Assembly: GCA_009786175.1 (NCBI GenBank)
Contig: WQTQ01000149.1
Span: 1-10,801, forward strand
From: Bacillota bacterium
Lineage (GTDB): Bacteria; Bacillota_A; Clostridia; Lachnospirales; WQUN01
Length of the DNA stretch: 10,801 bases
Direction: 5' to 3'
The notes beneath the pieces are model-generated. The model was not told the DNA's origin. It made no database searches and saw only the letters and a program-made list of their open reading frames with translations. The position numbers and the translations under genes are program-made. Numbering within the stretch: position 1 is the stretch's first letter; the number at the start of each line of letters is the position of its first letter. This document shows positions 1 to 8,135 of this stretch, one piece after another.

Positions 1-180
1 TGTGCTTTTTACCACGAGTAAATTCATTGTCGAATTAAATGCGGCGCGGTAAGCGTATTTCAAGTGCTTAAACCGCGCTATTTCTTTGCCGCAATTTTTG
101 TCAAGTATGCGAATAAGCCGGCCGGTTAAAACAGCCGTGTACTTATCGTTATGAATTGTAAATTTATAACCGGAACTCAT
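1..180 (-). CDS. Partial hypothetical protein, possible beta-propeller N-terminus
   Basis: This is the first 60 codons of a gene that runs off the left edge of the window with no stop. It is read from ATG at 180-178; that ATG overlaps the purF stop codon as TAATG, a layout typical of translational coupling. The peptide begins [12 protein letters not shown] and contains the segments KEIARFKHLKYAYRAAF and NLLVVKST. Short alternating beta strands of this kind (a K-E-I-A-R-F type strand, a turn, then a hydrophobic strand ending K-S-T) resemble one blade of a WD40-like or PQQ-like beta-propeller. That resemblance is a judgement from memory and rests on one blade only. No good Shine-Dalgarno lies close to the start (an AGGAG is about 13 bases upstream), so re-initiation after purF is likely. 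There is no signal peptide, so the product is probably cytoplasmic. The function is unknown. Confidence 0.6.
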   Translation of the reverse strand, partial: MSSGYKFTIHNDKYTAVLTGRLIRILDKNCGKEIARFKHLKYAYRAAFNSTMNLLVVKST

Positions 181-1580
181 TACTCTGCGTAATCTCCTAA
201 CTCCGTTGGATAATCCCCGTTAAAATACGCCACGCACAAGCCCTTATATTTTTCCGCGAAGGGCAGGTTAATTGAATTAACCAGCCCGTCCACGCTTAAA
301 TACTCCAGGGAATCCGCGCCCAGTAGTGCGCAAATTTCATCCACGGTGCGGTTGTAGCCAATTAGTTCCTCCTGGGAGCTTGGGTCTACGCCGTAGTAGC
401 CGGGAAATTTAAAAATAGGCGACGGTATACGTAAGTGGACCTCTTTGGCCCCGGCCTCCCGTACCAGTTGGACAACGCGCTTGGTAGTTGTGCCGCGCAC
501 AATAGAGTCATCGATAACAACCACCCTTTTGTCTTTTACTACGCCGCGCACGGCTGAAAGCTTCATTTTTACGCTAAGCTCCCGCAATTCCTGCGAAGGC
601 TGGATAAAAGTGCGGGCTACATATCTGTTTTTAAGCAAGCCAAGTTCGTATGGGATTTGCATAGCCTCTGCATAGCCGATTGCCGCGCTAACGCCGGAAT
701 CCGGCGCGGCGGTTACAACATCCGCTTCTACCGGGGCCTCCATGGCAAGGGTTTTGCCCATTAATTTGCGGGCGTTGTGTACGTTTACCCCGTAAATGTC
801 CGAATCCGGCCTTGCGAAATAAATAAACTCCATACTGCAAAGGGCATGGCTTGTTTTGTCTGTAAAATGTTCTACGGTCATGCCGTTATCGTTAATTATT
901 ACCATTTCACCCGGGTTAATGTCCTGTAAGAAGCTTGCGCCAATTGTATCAAAGGCGCAGGTTTCCGACGCTACAACAAATGACTTGCCAAAACGGCCAA
1001 CGGACAGTGGGCGCAGGCCGTTAGGGTCCAGGGCGGCAATCATTTCCGTTGGGGTAAGGATTAGATAGGCGAACGCGCCTTTTAACTGGCACAGTGCGGC
1101 TTTAACGTTTTCCACAAATGTATCGTTGTGCTGCCGTTTAATAAGGTGGGCCAGTACCTCTGAGCCGGAACCGGATTGGAATATGCTGCCCGCGTATTCC
1201 AGTTCGCGCCGTAAACCGTGATTATTAACTACATTTCCGTTATGGCATAGGGACAGGCTGGAATTTTCGAATTGGAATAAAAACGGCTGCGTATCCGCAA
1301 TTTGATTGCGCCCGCCGGAAAACGTATGGCGTACATGGCCAATTGCGGCTGTACCGCGCATACTGTCTAGGGTTTCTTTTGTGAACACTTCGGAAACCAG
1401 ACCCATGCCACGGTGCTGAATTAAGTCACTGCCGCTTTTTACAACAATTCCCGCGCTTTGCTGGCCGCGATGCTGCAAGCTGTGCAAGCCAAAATAGGCT
1501 AGCTGTGCCGCAGAGTCATCGCTGCCCCATATGCCAAATATACCGCATTCTTCGTACGCGCCTTTTATTTCAGTAAGCAT
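180..1580 (-). CDS. purF: Amidophosphoribosyltransferase (glutamine PRPP amidotransferase)
   Basis: PurF catalyses the first committed step of purine synthesis: PRPP plus glutamine gives 5-phosphoribosylamine. The product is 466 residues, similar to Bacillus PurF (about 476). The ATG at 1580 is chosen because it gives [12 protein letters not shown], an 11-residue propeptide before catalytic Cys12 exactly as in B. subtilis; a GGGAAG lies about 10 bases upstream. The Ntn glutaminase domain covers about residues 12-240 (LHSLQHRGQ 32-40, GHVR 81-84, HNGN 113-116). The phosphoribosyltransferase domain follows, with the PRPP motif [13 protein letters not shown] at 353-365. Oddities: of the four cysteines that bind the 4Fe-4S cluster in B. 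subtilis PurF, only Cys248 and Cys449 remain; the other two positions are Gly394 and Lys446. In the glutamine pocket the usual Thr is Phe87 and the conserved Asp of the S-D-T-E motif is Gly139. The start lies 16 bp inside the end of purL, so translation is probably coupled. Confidence 0.96.
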   Translation of the reverse strand: MLTEIKGAYEECGIFGIWGSDDSAAQLAYFGLHSLQHRGQQSAGIVVKSGSDLIQHRGMGLVSEVFTKETLDSMRGTAAIGHVRHTFSGGRNQIADTQPFLFQFENSSLSLCHNGNVVNNHGLRRELEYAGSIFQSGSGSEVLAHLIKRQHNDTFVENVKAALCQLKGAFAYLILTPTEMIAALDPNGLRPLSVGRFGKSFVVASETCAFDTIGASFLQDINPGEMVIINDNGMTVEHFTDKTSHALCSMEFIYFARPDSDIYGVNVHNARKLMGKTLAMEAPVEADVVTAAPDSGVSAAIGYAEAMQIPYELGLLKNRYVARTFIQPSQELRELSVKMKLSAVRGVVKDKRVVVIDDSIVRGTTTKRVVQLVREAGAKEVHLRIPSPIFKFPGYYGVDPSSQEELIGYNRTVDEICALLGADSLEYLSVDGLVNSINLPFAEKYKGLCVAYFNGDYPTELGDYAE

Positions 1581-3763
1581 GGTATCGCTTCTTCCCAAAT
1601 TTTTTGCAAGTCTTTTACGGGCATGTCTATGGTTGAGTTGCCGCTACAGCTAATGCTCAACTTACCCGTGGTGTTAACTGTGCCGATTAGCATCGCCGTT
1701 ACTACTCTTTCAAAAGCAGTTTTGTTTTCCGGTGCAACACTTACGATAAAGCGCGATTGACTTTCAGAAAACAGCAGAACGGCATCGGTTAATGGAATAT
1801 CAACTTCCGCGCCAAGACCTTGACCAAATAGCGACTCTGCCAAAGCAACGGCAATCCCGCCTTCGGAAACATCGTGAGCAGATTTTATTAAACCTTCTTT
1901 TATTCCTCTAAGCACCATTTGTTGGTTGGCTTTTTCCGTTTCCAGGCTAATTGACGGCGGGCAGCCTTCAATTTTCCCTTTTTGCATAAGCTGCAGTTCA
2001 CTGCCGCCAAATTCCGAAGAGGTACTGCCTATTAGGTAAATTAAGTCGCCGTCATTTTTGAAAAATTGAGTTGTGATGTGGGCCAAATCTTCTACCAGCC
2101 CAACCATACCAATTGTAGGTGTCGGGTAAATAGCCGTACCGCTGCGCTCGTTGTACATAGATACATTTCCGCCGATTATCGGGGTGTTCAGCGCGACACA
2201 GGCGTCACTGATGCCGCCTAATGCATGCTCCATTTGACAGAAAATTTCCGGGTTGTCCGGGCTGCCAAAGTTTAGGTTGTCTGTTACGGCAAGAGGTGTT
2301 GCGCCGGAAGCGACAATGTTCCTTGCGGCTTCCGCTACGGCAATTGCGCCGCCAACGCATGGGTCTAAATATACATAACGGCCATTACAGTCTGTAGTCA
2401 TGGCCAATGCTTTGTTTGTGCCGCGTATGCGAAGCACCGCCGCGTCAGAGCCCGGGGGTACTACTGTGTTTGTGCCAATTTGATAGTCGAATTGTTCATA
2501 GACATATTTCTTGCTGGCTATACTTGGCCTGCCTAAAAGGTCATAAAGGGTTTTGTTGTAGTCATCAATTGGGTCCGGTGTAGTGTCTAACCCCATAGAC
2601 AACCTAATGTACTCTGCGACCCGTGAAGGTTTGCGGTATTCCGGGGCTTGATCGGCCAGGGCATCTGCAGGTACTTCCGCTGCAAGTTCGCCTTTATGGA
2701 ATATGCGCATAAAACCGTCGCTTGTAACTTTTCCAATGGTCACAGCGTCCAGGTCATACTTTTTGAAAATTGTGCGGACTTCCTCTTCCTGTCCTTTTTC
2801 GATAACCAAAAGCATGCGCTCTTGGGACTCGGAAAGCATCATTTCAAAGGGCAGCATACCTTCTTCCCGCTGGGGCAGCTGGTCCAGGTACAATTCCATT
2901 CCCATACCGGCTTTGCTTGCCATTTCACAAGAAGACGAAATTAGTCCGGCGGCCCCCATGTCTTGGATACCTACAAGTGCCGGGTGGCGAACAACTTCCA
3001 AGCAAGCCTCCATCAAAGCTTTTCCAAGAATTGGGTCGCCTACAACATATACGCCTTTATCGTCGTCACTAAGTTCTTTGCTGGAGAATGACGCACCGTG
3101 TACACCGTCGCGGCCTGTTGGCGCACCAACGTAAATTACTGTGTTGCTTTCCCCGTGAGCTTGTCCTTTTTTGATGTCTTCGTGGTTAATTAACCCTACG
3201 CACATGGCGTTTACCAGAGGGTTGCCTTTGTAGCATTCATCAAAATAAATTTCACCGCCAACGGTGGGTACACCAAGATTATTGCCGTAATGAGCAATTC
3301 CTTTTACAACTTCCGTGAACAAATATTTTACACGGTCATTGTCCAAATTGCCAAAACGCAATGAATTCAGCATGGCTACAGGCCGCGCACCCATGGAAAA
3401 CACATCTCTTACAATGCCCCCTACCCCTGTTGCCGCGCCGTGGAAAGGCTCGATTGCCGACGGTGAATTATGGCTTTCTATTTTGAAAACAACGGCCTGA
3501 TTATCGCCGATGTCAACTATACCTGCGCCTTCACCGGGGCCTTGAAGAACACGCGGCCCTTTTGTAGGCAAACTGCGCAGCAAAACTTTTGAACTTTTGT
3601 AGGAACAATGCTCGGACCACATAGCAGAAAATAAGCTAATTTCCGTATAGTTTGGCAGCCTGCCCAAAATGTTTTTTACCATTACAAATTCGGTGTCTGT
3701 TACACCCATTGTGCTGTACAACTTGTTTGATTCGATTTCATGTGGGGCTGGTTCTTTTCTCAT
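1565..3763 (-). CDS. purL: Phosphoribosylformylglycinamidine synthase, small-type catalytic subunit
   Basis: PurL converts FGAR to FGAM using ATP and ammonia supplied by PurQ. At 732 residues it is the small form (B. subtilis PurL is about 742), which lacks the fused glutaminase domain and normally forms a complex with PurQ and PurS. It follows Bacillus PurL closely: [11 protein letters not shown] at 32-42, WSEHCSYK at 49-56, [20 protein letters not shown] at 75-94, [20 protein letters not shown] from 109, then [19 protein letters not shown] and SAHDVSEGG in the second half, ending IPCLLK. The ESHNHPS motif of B. subtilis PurL reads ESHNSPS here (Ser100 for the second His); I recall NSPS in other PurL proteins. 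The start is supported by a GGAGG (3771-3775) placed 7 bases upstream. It lies 28 bp downstream of the unknown 416-residue gene and overlaps purF by 16 bp. No purS is seen beside it. Confidence 0.97.
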   Translation of the reverse strand: MRKEPAPHEIESNKLYSTMGVTDTEFVMVKNILGRLPNYTEISLFSAMWSEHCSYKSSKVLLRSLPTKGPRVLQGPGEGAGIVDIGDNQAVVFKIESHNSPSAIEPFHGAATGVGGIVRDVFSMGARPVAMLNSLRFGNLDNDRVKYLFTEVVKGIAHYGNNLGVPTVGGEIYFDECYKGNPLVNAMCVGLINHEDIKKGQAHGESNTVIYVGAPTGRDGVHGASFSSKELSDDDKGVYVVGDPILGKALMEACLEVVRHPALVGIQDMGAAGLISSSCEMASKAGMGMELYLDQLPQREEGMLPFEMMLSESQERMLLVIEKGQEEEVRTIFKKYDLDAVTIGKVTSDGFMRIFHKGELAAEVPADALADQAPEYRKPSRVAEYIRLSMGLDTTPDPIDDYNKTLYDLLGRPSIASKKYVYEQFDYQIGTNTVVPPGSDAAVLRIRGTNKALAMTTDCNGRYVYLDPCVGGAIAVAEAARNIVASGATPLAVTDNLNFGSPDNPEIFCQMEHALGGISDACVALNTPIIGGNVSMYNERSGTAIYPTPTIGMVGLVEDLAHITTQFFKNDGDLIYLIGSTSSEFGGSELQLMQKGKIEGCPPSISLETEKANQQMVLRGIKEGLIKSAHDVSEGGIAVALAESLFGQGLGAEVDIPLTDAVLLFSESQSRFIVSVAPENKTAFERVVTAMLIGTVNTTGKLSISCSGNSTIDMPVKDLQKIWEEAIPCLLK

Positions 3764-3770
3764 GTTGACT

Positions 3771-3775
3771 CCTCC
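3771..3775 (-). promoter_or_regulatory. purL ribosome binding site
   Basis: GGAGG on the minus strand, 7 bases before the purL ATG. It fixes the start of PurL and gives the gene its own strong initiation signal despite lying inside the operon. Confidence 0.8.
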
Positions 3776-3791
3776 ATATTTGTTCTTATAT

Positions 3792-5042
3792 TTAACGCGG
3801 AAATAACGTGTCCGGTAATTCCTTTAGCAGCTCTTCCAATAAATTTTCCGGAAGATCATCAAGCATCTTGTGCAGCATTTCTTCATGATCAATGTCTGAT
3901 GACATCATGCTTATCATTTTGGCGGCAACGTCTCTCAACTCCATATCAATTTTAAGCTTAATCCCAAGCTTAGATGCAAAATCTTTAACATAAACAGCCG
4001 TTTTTTTGCATGGAACAGAGATACACAGCGGTCTGCCTTCATTGAGAATGTACTTTGTAAGCATCTGAATTGCCACGACTTCTATTGTTAGTTCTTGATC
4101 AAATGCCATGTCTATCATCATGCCGCTTTTAGCATCTACCAAAAAAGCTATGTGAGGGATCTTGGGTCTTGCCCCTCTCTCTTCCTGGTAAGGCAGTGGG
4201 AGATACATTATAATTACACCAAGCTCGGCCTTGTTAGTTTTTTTCTTTTTAAGCTGCGCCACATCCATATCGTCAACTATTATTAATTGTGGCTTAATAA
4301 CAGGTATTGGCGGCATTTCATAACCGTAGTTATACCACATATCATTTTTTGGGCTGTAAAAGCGCAGAAGAGTTTGACCGTCTTCAAAATCAACTGCCAA
4401 CCCAAGTTCGAAACTGGAAAATGCCATAATATAATTTTGCAATACTGTTATCGTCAGCTCGGCTTCTTCACGGTTTATGTGCCATGGCACATATCCGGGC
4501 TTCATAGAATGAAAATACGGCCATTGATTTTTTCCGCGGAATTTTAAACCAAGTTCCTTAATCATTGCTGTTTCTTCTTTTTCCAACTCTTCTCGGTCAC
4601 CAAAATAAAGGTTTATACAGTGCTGCTCAAACATTGCGGAAAAATTGGCCTCATCATCATGATCATCATCTGATAATTTAAGAAGGCGGTTAAGAGAATC
4701 GTATCCGGGGCAAATGCATATACCATATGTCATCTCTCCGCTTCCCATAGTAATACAATAAACAGGTTCGTCACGCTCGGGCAAAAGAAGAGTTATACGT
4801 TCGGTTTCGTAAAGGTATCTCCATGGCTCTAAAGCGAGAACGTGTTTTGCAAGATTATACAATTCTACCCATTGCTCTTTGGTGGGGGGTGTTACATCAA
4901 TGTTTGCCAATGCCTGCAAATTTGCCATATGGGCCGCTTCCGTGTTTGTGAATATGGGTGCCTTTCTTAAAACACGCAATGCTTCATTCAATGCTTCCAT
5001 TGCTGTCTTCATTTCCTGATTACCGTTCAGCTCTCGTTTCAT
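3792..5042 (-). CDS. Uncharacterised protein, DUF7309/DUF6930-like, between purQ and purL
   Basis: A 416-residue soluble protein of unknown function. The pattern around residues 57-125 ([20 protein letters not shown], then [28 protein letters not shown]) resembles the N-terminal half of proteins annotated DUF7309. The segment around 294-380 ([18 protein letters not shown], then [10 protein letters not shown] and a [13 protein letters not shown] strand-helix-strand) resembles DUF6930. Both assignments are from memory and need a profile search. Other features are an acidic run SDDDHDDEA at 124-132, a basic KKKK at 265-268, and a Leu/Glu-rich amphipathic C-terminal helix (about 387-414). There is no signal peptide or membrane segment. 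The start has an ideal AGGAGG with 6-base spacing that overlaps the purQ stop codon. Two 60-base lines sampled from the gene are about 37-40% GC against 47% for one line in purL, so later acquisition is possible but not shown. Confidence 0.85.
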   Translation of the reverse strand: MKRELNGNQEMKTAMEALNEALRVLRKAPIFTNTEAAHMANLQALANIDVTPPTKEQWVELYNLAKHVLALEPWRYLYETERITLLLPERDEPVYCITMGSGEMTYGICICPGYDSLNRLLKLSDDDHDDEANFSAMFEQHCINLYFGDREELEKEETAMIKELGLKFRGKNQWPYFHSMKPGYVPWHINREEAELTITVLQNYIMAFSSFELGLAVDFEDGQTLLRFYSPKNDMWYNYGYEMPPIPVIKPQLIIVDDMDVAQLKKKKTNKAELGVIIMYLPLPYQEERGARPKIPHIAFLVDAKSGMMIDMAFDQELTIEVVAIQMLTKYILNEGRPLCISVPCKKTAVYVKDFASKLGIKLKIDMELRDVAAKMISMMSSDIDHEEMLHKMLDDLPENLLEELLKELPDTLFPR

Positions 5043-5048
5043 GAAATT

Positions 5049-5054
5049 CCTCCT
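5049..5054 (-). promoter_or_regulatory. Ribosome binding site overlapping the purQ stop
   Basis: AGGAGG, 6 bases before the ATG of the 416-residue gene, shares two bases with the TAG stop of purQ. This ties translation of the unknown gene to that of purQ and argues against a chance neighbour. Confidence 0.8.
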
Positions 5055-5715
5055 ATTGTATAATTGAACTAAACAATGCCAAACCGTCGTCGTTGCCCAA
5101 CAGCATGTCCACTGCCCGTTCCGGGTGGGGCATTAGCCCCAGTACATTACCGGCTTTGTTGGTAATACCGGCAATGTTTGCTACACTGCCGTTCGGGTTA
5201 TCTTCGTATGTGAATAATATTTGCCCGTTTGCCTTCATTTCTTCAAGCGTTGCGTCACAACAATGGTAATTTCCGTGCCCATGTGCAATAGGATAATTTA
5301 CAATTTGACCTGCTTTGTATTGGTTGGTGAATATTGAATTATTAGAGACTATTTTTATTGGTGTGGTCTTGCATATAAAATTGGGATTTGTATTGGCAAG
5401 CAACACGCCGGGTAAAAAACCTGCTTCGGTTAAAATTTGAAAACCGTTGCATATACCCAAAATAGGTTTTCCGTCTTTGTTAAATTTGCGGAGCGCGTTG
5501 AAAATATTTGCTTTACTTGCAGCGGCTCCCGGGCGCGGAATGTCACCATATGACGAACCGCCCGGAATTAAAACAGCATCGTAAAAGTCTAGGGCGTTTG
5601 GGCTTGATTCCATACAACTTACATATTCTGCCTGCTGTCCAAGGTCGTCTGTTACGGTGTAGAACATATCCCGTTCGCAATTTGAACCGGGGAATACAAT
5701 TATCGCGAATTTCAT
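5053..5715 (-). CDS. purQ: Phosphoribosylformylglycinamidine synthase, glutaminase subunit
   Basis: PurQ hydrolyses glutamine and channels ammonia to PurL for FGAM synthesis. It is a 220-residue class I (triad) glutamine amidotransferase, near the usual 225-230. All catalytic residues are visible: nucleophile Cys89 in PILGICNGFQIL, and His197 and Glu199 in GLMPHPERA. The N-terminus (KFAIIVFPGSNCERD) and the oxyanion-region segment (VLIPGGSSYGDIPRPGAAAS, 48-67) are typical. The start is supported by a GAGGA 6 bases upstream. The gene sits 52 bp downstream of purK and 10 bp upstream of the 416-residue gene, which separates it from its partner purL. In Bacillus purS-purQ-purL are contiguous; no purS is present on either side of purQ here. 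Confidence 0.97.
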   Translation of the reverse strand: MKFAIIVFPGSNCERDMFYTVTDDLGQQAEYVSCMESSPNALDFYDAVLIPGGSSYGDIPRPGAAASKANIFNALRKFNKDGKPILGICNGFQILTEAGFLPGVLLANTNPNFICKTTPIKIVSNNSIFTNQYKAGQIVNYPIAHGHGNYHCCDATLEEMKANGQILFTYEDNPNGSVANIAGITNKAGNVLGLMPHPERAVDMLLGNDDGLALFSSIIQ

Positions 5716-5767
5716 AAGATTCCTCTATTTTCGTAATTATTTGCGTAAAATACGCGGAAAGCTCTCT

Positions 5768-6892
5768 TTACTTTTTCCATATTCCGGTGTCATCAATCAT
5801 TTTCAGGCTTGTGTCGATGTCGCCCAGTAAATTTACATGGCCCATTTTTGTGTTTGTGGCGGCTTTGGCTTTTGTTTTGCCGTACAAGTGAATTTTACCA
5901 CGCTGTAACAGCGGCAGATACGGGTCAAGGTTGTGTAATGCCTCCTTGTCCATATGATTGCCCAGGATGTTTATCATAACAACCGGGGTGTGCTGTGTCA
6001 CATCCCCAAGGGGCAGGCCGCAAACGGCGCGCACATGCTGCTCGAATTGGCTTGTAACACAGGCATCTATTGTGTAATGGCCGGAATTGTGGGGCCGGGG
6101 CGCAAGCTCATTAATGTAAATCTCGTCACCTACAACAAACATTTCAACCCCTAAAAGACCGATTACATCAAGCCCTTCTGCTATTTTTTTTGCGCAGGCA
6201 ATGGCTTTTGCTTCAACTTCATGGGTAATACGGGCGGGTACAATGCTTAAATGAATTACATTGTTTACATGGACATTTTCCGAAACGGGGAAAGTAGTAA
6301 TTTCGTCCGTAGTGCTGCGGGCCACAATAACAGAAACTTCTTTGGAAAAGTGCATCCATTTTTCTAAAATGCACTCGCTGTTTGCGGCTAATTCCAATGC
6401 GGCGGGCAGGTCTGCTTCCGACTTTAGTACAATTTGCCCTTTACCGTCGTAACCGAACATCGTGGTTTTTAGCACGGATGGATAGAAAACTGTTTCTTTC
6501 AATTGCTGCGGGCTTTCTATCAAATAAAAATCCGGTACGGGAATGCCCATATTTTTGATTGCTGTTTTTTCCCTAAAGCGGTGCTGGGTGATTTTAAGTA
6601 CCTCGCTGCCCTGGGGCAAGTAAGCGTTTTTTTTCAAATACTCCAGCGCATCATAATCTATATTTTCAAACTCGTAGGTAATAACATCGCTTATTTCTGC
6701 TAATTTTTTTATAGCATCCATGTCATTGTACGCGGCTGTAATTTGCGTGTCGCAAACTTGCGCTGTAGGGCAATTTGGCGTTGGGTCAAGCACGGCAACA
6801 AAGTAGCCCATTGCTTTTGCCGAAAGGGCCATCATGCGGCCAAGCTGCCCGCCGCCGATTATGCCGATGGTTTTGTAAGGCAGGATTGTCAT
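5768..6892 (-). CDS. purK: N5-carboxyaminoimidazole ribonucleotide synthase
   Basis: PurK uses ATP and bicarbonate to carboxylate AIR to N5-CAIR, the substrate of PurE. The 374-residue product is normal length and is an ATP-grasp enzyme. It has the N-terminal nucleotide-fold motif IIGGGQLGRMMALSAKAMGY (11-30), YEFENID (73-79), the glycine-rich ATP loop FGYDGKGQ (146-153), EKWMHFSKEVSVIVAR (177-192), and the metal/ATP segment NELAPRPHNSGHYTIDAC (261-278). The C-terminal TNTKMGHVNLLG is the usual PurK ending. The ATG lies only 2 bases after the acetyltransferase stop, and its GAGGAGG (6900-6906, 7-base spacing) lies within the last codons of that gene, so the two are probably co-translated. Together with purE this indicates the bacterial two-step N5-CAIR route. 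Confidence 0.97.
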   Translation of the reverse strand: MTILPYKTIGIIGGGQLGRMMALSAKAMGYFVAVLDPTPNCPTAQVCDTQITAAYNDMDAIKKLAEISDVITYEFENIDYDALEYLKKNAYLPQGSEVLKITQHRFREKTAIKNMGIPVPDFYLIESPQQLKETVFYPSVLKTTMFGYDGKGQIVLKSEADLPAALELAANSECILEKWMHFSKEVSVIVARSTTDEITTFPVSENVHVNNVIHLSIVPARITHEVEAKAIACAKKIAEGLDVIGLLGVEMFVVGDEIYINELAPRPHNSGHYTIDACVTSQFEQHVRAVCGLPLGDVTQHTPVVMINILGNHMDKEALHNLDPYLPLLQRGKIHLYGKTKAKAATNTKMGHVNLLGDIDTSLKMIDDTGIWKK

Positions 6893-6894
6893 TA

Positions 6895-7347
6895 CTAAGC
6901 CTCCTCAAAGTCATTGTAAAAATACGAAACATTATCATCGCGGGTGGCGTTGCCACCGGTTGAATCATACAAAGCGCAGGCGGCTGTATTGGTTTTGTGA
7001 GTGTATAAAAATATTTTACGTATGCCGCTTAGTTTGCAAAGTTGTTTTATGTTTGTCATCATTTGCTTGCCTACGCCCTGCTGCCTGTAAGCCGCGTGTA
7101 CCCCTACCCCGTGAATGTACAGCATGTTGCCGGTGCCATCCAGCCTGTTAAGTTCGTGCCCGCAAATGTAGCCTATAATTTTGTCGTCTTCGATACAGGC
7201 AAAGAAATAATTTGCCGGGTTTGATAAAAAAATTCTCGCGCTTTCTTCGTCAACTGCCCACATTTCCAGGGCTTCTGTTTCATTACGGGTATTAATTAGT
7301 AGTTGTAAATCAATGATGCCAAGTTTCCTGTAGGTTCTTTTACTCAT
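6895..7347 (-). CDS. GNAT-family N-acetyltransferase, AAC(3)-I-like
   Basis: A 150-residue single-domain GNAT protein, expected to transfer an acetyl group from acetyl-CoA; the acceptor is unknown. Motif A is clear: YIHGVGVHAAYRQQGVGKQM at 77-96, with the acyl-CoA pyrophosphate loop QQGVGK (89-94). A conserved-type Tyr lies in AACALYDSTGG (122-132). The order FFACIEDDKIIGYICGHEL, then LYIHGVGV, then LYTHKTNTAACALYDSTGG, ending DDNVSYFYNDFEE, resembles the aminoglycoside 3-N-acetyltransferase type I subfamily (where the end reads like E-D-V-L-H-F). Many such relatives are not resistance enzymes, and nothing here argues for resistance. The start overlaps the upstream gene by 8 bp (ATGAGTAA), and purK follows 2 bp after the stop, so it is embedded in the purine operon. 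The Shine-Dalgarno is poor (GGGG), which also suggests coupling. Confidence 0.9.
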   Translation of the reverse strand: MSKRTYRKLGIIDLQLLINTRNETEALEMWAVDEESARIFLSNPANYFFACIEDDKIIGYICGHELNRLDGTGNMLYIHGVGVHAAYRQQGVGKQMMTNIKQLCKLSGIRKIFLYTHKTNTAACALYDSTGGNATRDDNVSYFYNDFEEA

Positions 7348-8092
7348 AAGTTTGCCCCGTTTCGGTTTTTAGTTCAAGTAATTTCTTTCGGGATATTTCC
7401 GCAAAATGAAGCGTGTTTCCCACCTCGGCAATTTTGCCGTAAAGTGAAAGCGCGCCTTTAATATCGCCGAGTTTTTCCAGCAAATCTGCCTCGTAGTATT
7501 TGAATGCCAACTTATGGCGCAGGGATAATTTTTTTACGTATATGCTGTACAAATACCGTACTTGAGCCAGAAAGTATTTAGTGGTATCGTCGGTTACGTT
7601 TAGCTTGTAATGGTATTCGGCAACGGATAAATCGATGCTCATGTTGAGTTGAGGCAAGAAGCTCCGACGCCGTAGCTTTATCAAATTTTTGTATTCTACG
7701 GTGGCATTCTCCATGTCGTTTTTATCTAAATAGTAAGACATTAGGAGTACATGATAGGCGACTTTAAAGCCAAAATCCCGCCTTTTGTGTGGCTCGGTTG
7801 CAATTACAAGCTCATATGAATCTTGATAACGCCCTGCAAGCGAAAGGCTTATTGCTCTGTACATGTTTGGAAATATCATGGGAGAACTTTTAAACTTCTC
7901 TAAAAAACGTACCGGGTCGCAATGCTTATCAACAATGCTAAACATTCGATACAATCTAATAGTTTGCCATACCTGATATCCAACAAACATAGTAAAAACG
8001 ACGAGAATCAGACTGTGTAATTCAAGTGCGAACAATGGTGTCAGCACTATTGTAAAGCAAATTAATAAAGTAGCGTAATTTTTCCAGTTCAT
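7340..8092 (-). CDS. Membrane-anchored TPR-like protein of unknown function
   Basis: A 250-residue protein with two hydrophobic segments at the N-terminus (about residues 5-23 and 26-44) separated by a very short turn (LELHS), followed by a soluble, helix-rich part. Helical pairs resembling tetratricopeptide repeats are visible at about 75-105 (AISLSLAGRYQDSYELVIAT), 108-140 (VLLMSYYLDKNDMENATVEY) and 192-245 (YEADLLEKLGDIKGALSLYG). The soluble part is probably cytoplasmic and may bind other proteins; no enzymatic motif is seen. The ATG at 8092 has a GAGAG about 5 bases upstream. An in-frame GTG at 8110, with AAGG upstream, would add MKERAG, so the start is uncertain by six codons. It follows purE in the same direction and overlaps the acetyltransferase by 8 bp. 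One sampled line is only about 32% GC. Confidence 0.82.
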   Translation of the reverse strand: MNWKNYATLLICFTIVLTPLFALELHSLILVVFTMFVGYQVWQTIRLYRMFSIVDKHCDPVRFLEKFKSSPMIFPNMYRAISLSLAGRYQDSYELVIATEPHKRRDFGFKVAYHVLLMSYYLDKNDMENATVEYKNLIKLRRRSFLPQLNMSIDLSVAEYHYKLNVTDDTTKYFLAQVRYLYSIYVKKLSLRHKLAFKYYEADLLEKLGDIKGALSLYGKIAEVGNTLHFAEISRKKLLELKTETGQTYE

Positions 8093-8135
8093 ACCGGCTC
8101 TCTCTTTCACTGCAACCTTAGTCCGTAAACCTACC

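Noticed and set aside
1581..1598. Longer PurF reading frame starting at TTG 1598 (adds MGRSDT)
   Set aside because: The ATG at 1580 gives exactly the 11-residue propeptide of B. subtilis PurF before Cys12, and the GGGAAG upstream fits that start.
2703..3134. 143-codon open frame on the plus strand inside purL
   Set aside because: It lies antisense to a strongly conserved gene, its product is unlike any family I know, and it has no ribosome binding site; it is a coding shadow.
6775..7224. Several 60-63 codon frames on both strands over the purK and acetyltransferase genes
   Set aside because: They overlap well-supported genes in other frames and have low-complexity, Cys/Arg-rich translations typical of shadows.
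6895..7347. Calling the acetyltransferase an aminoglycoside resistance gene
   Set aside because: The resemblance to AAC(3)-I is at subfamily level, the gene sits in a metabolic operon, and no resistance or mobile context is seen.
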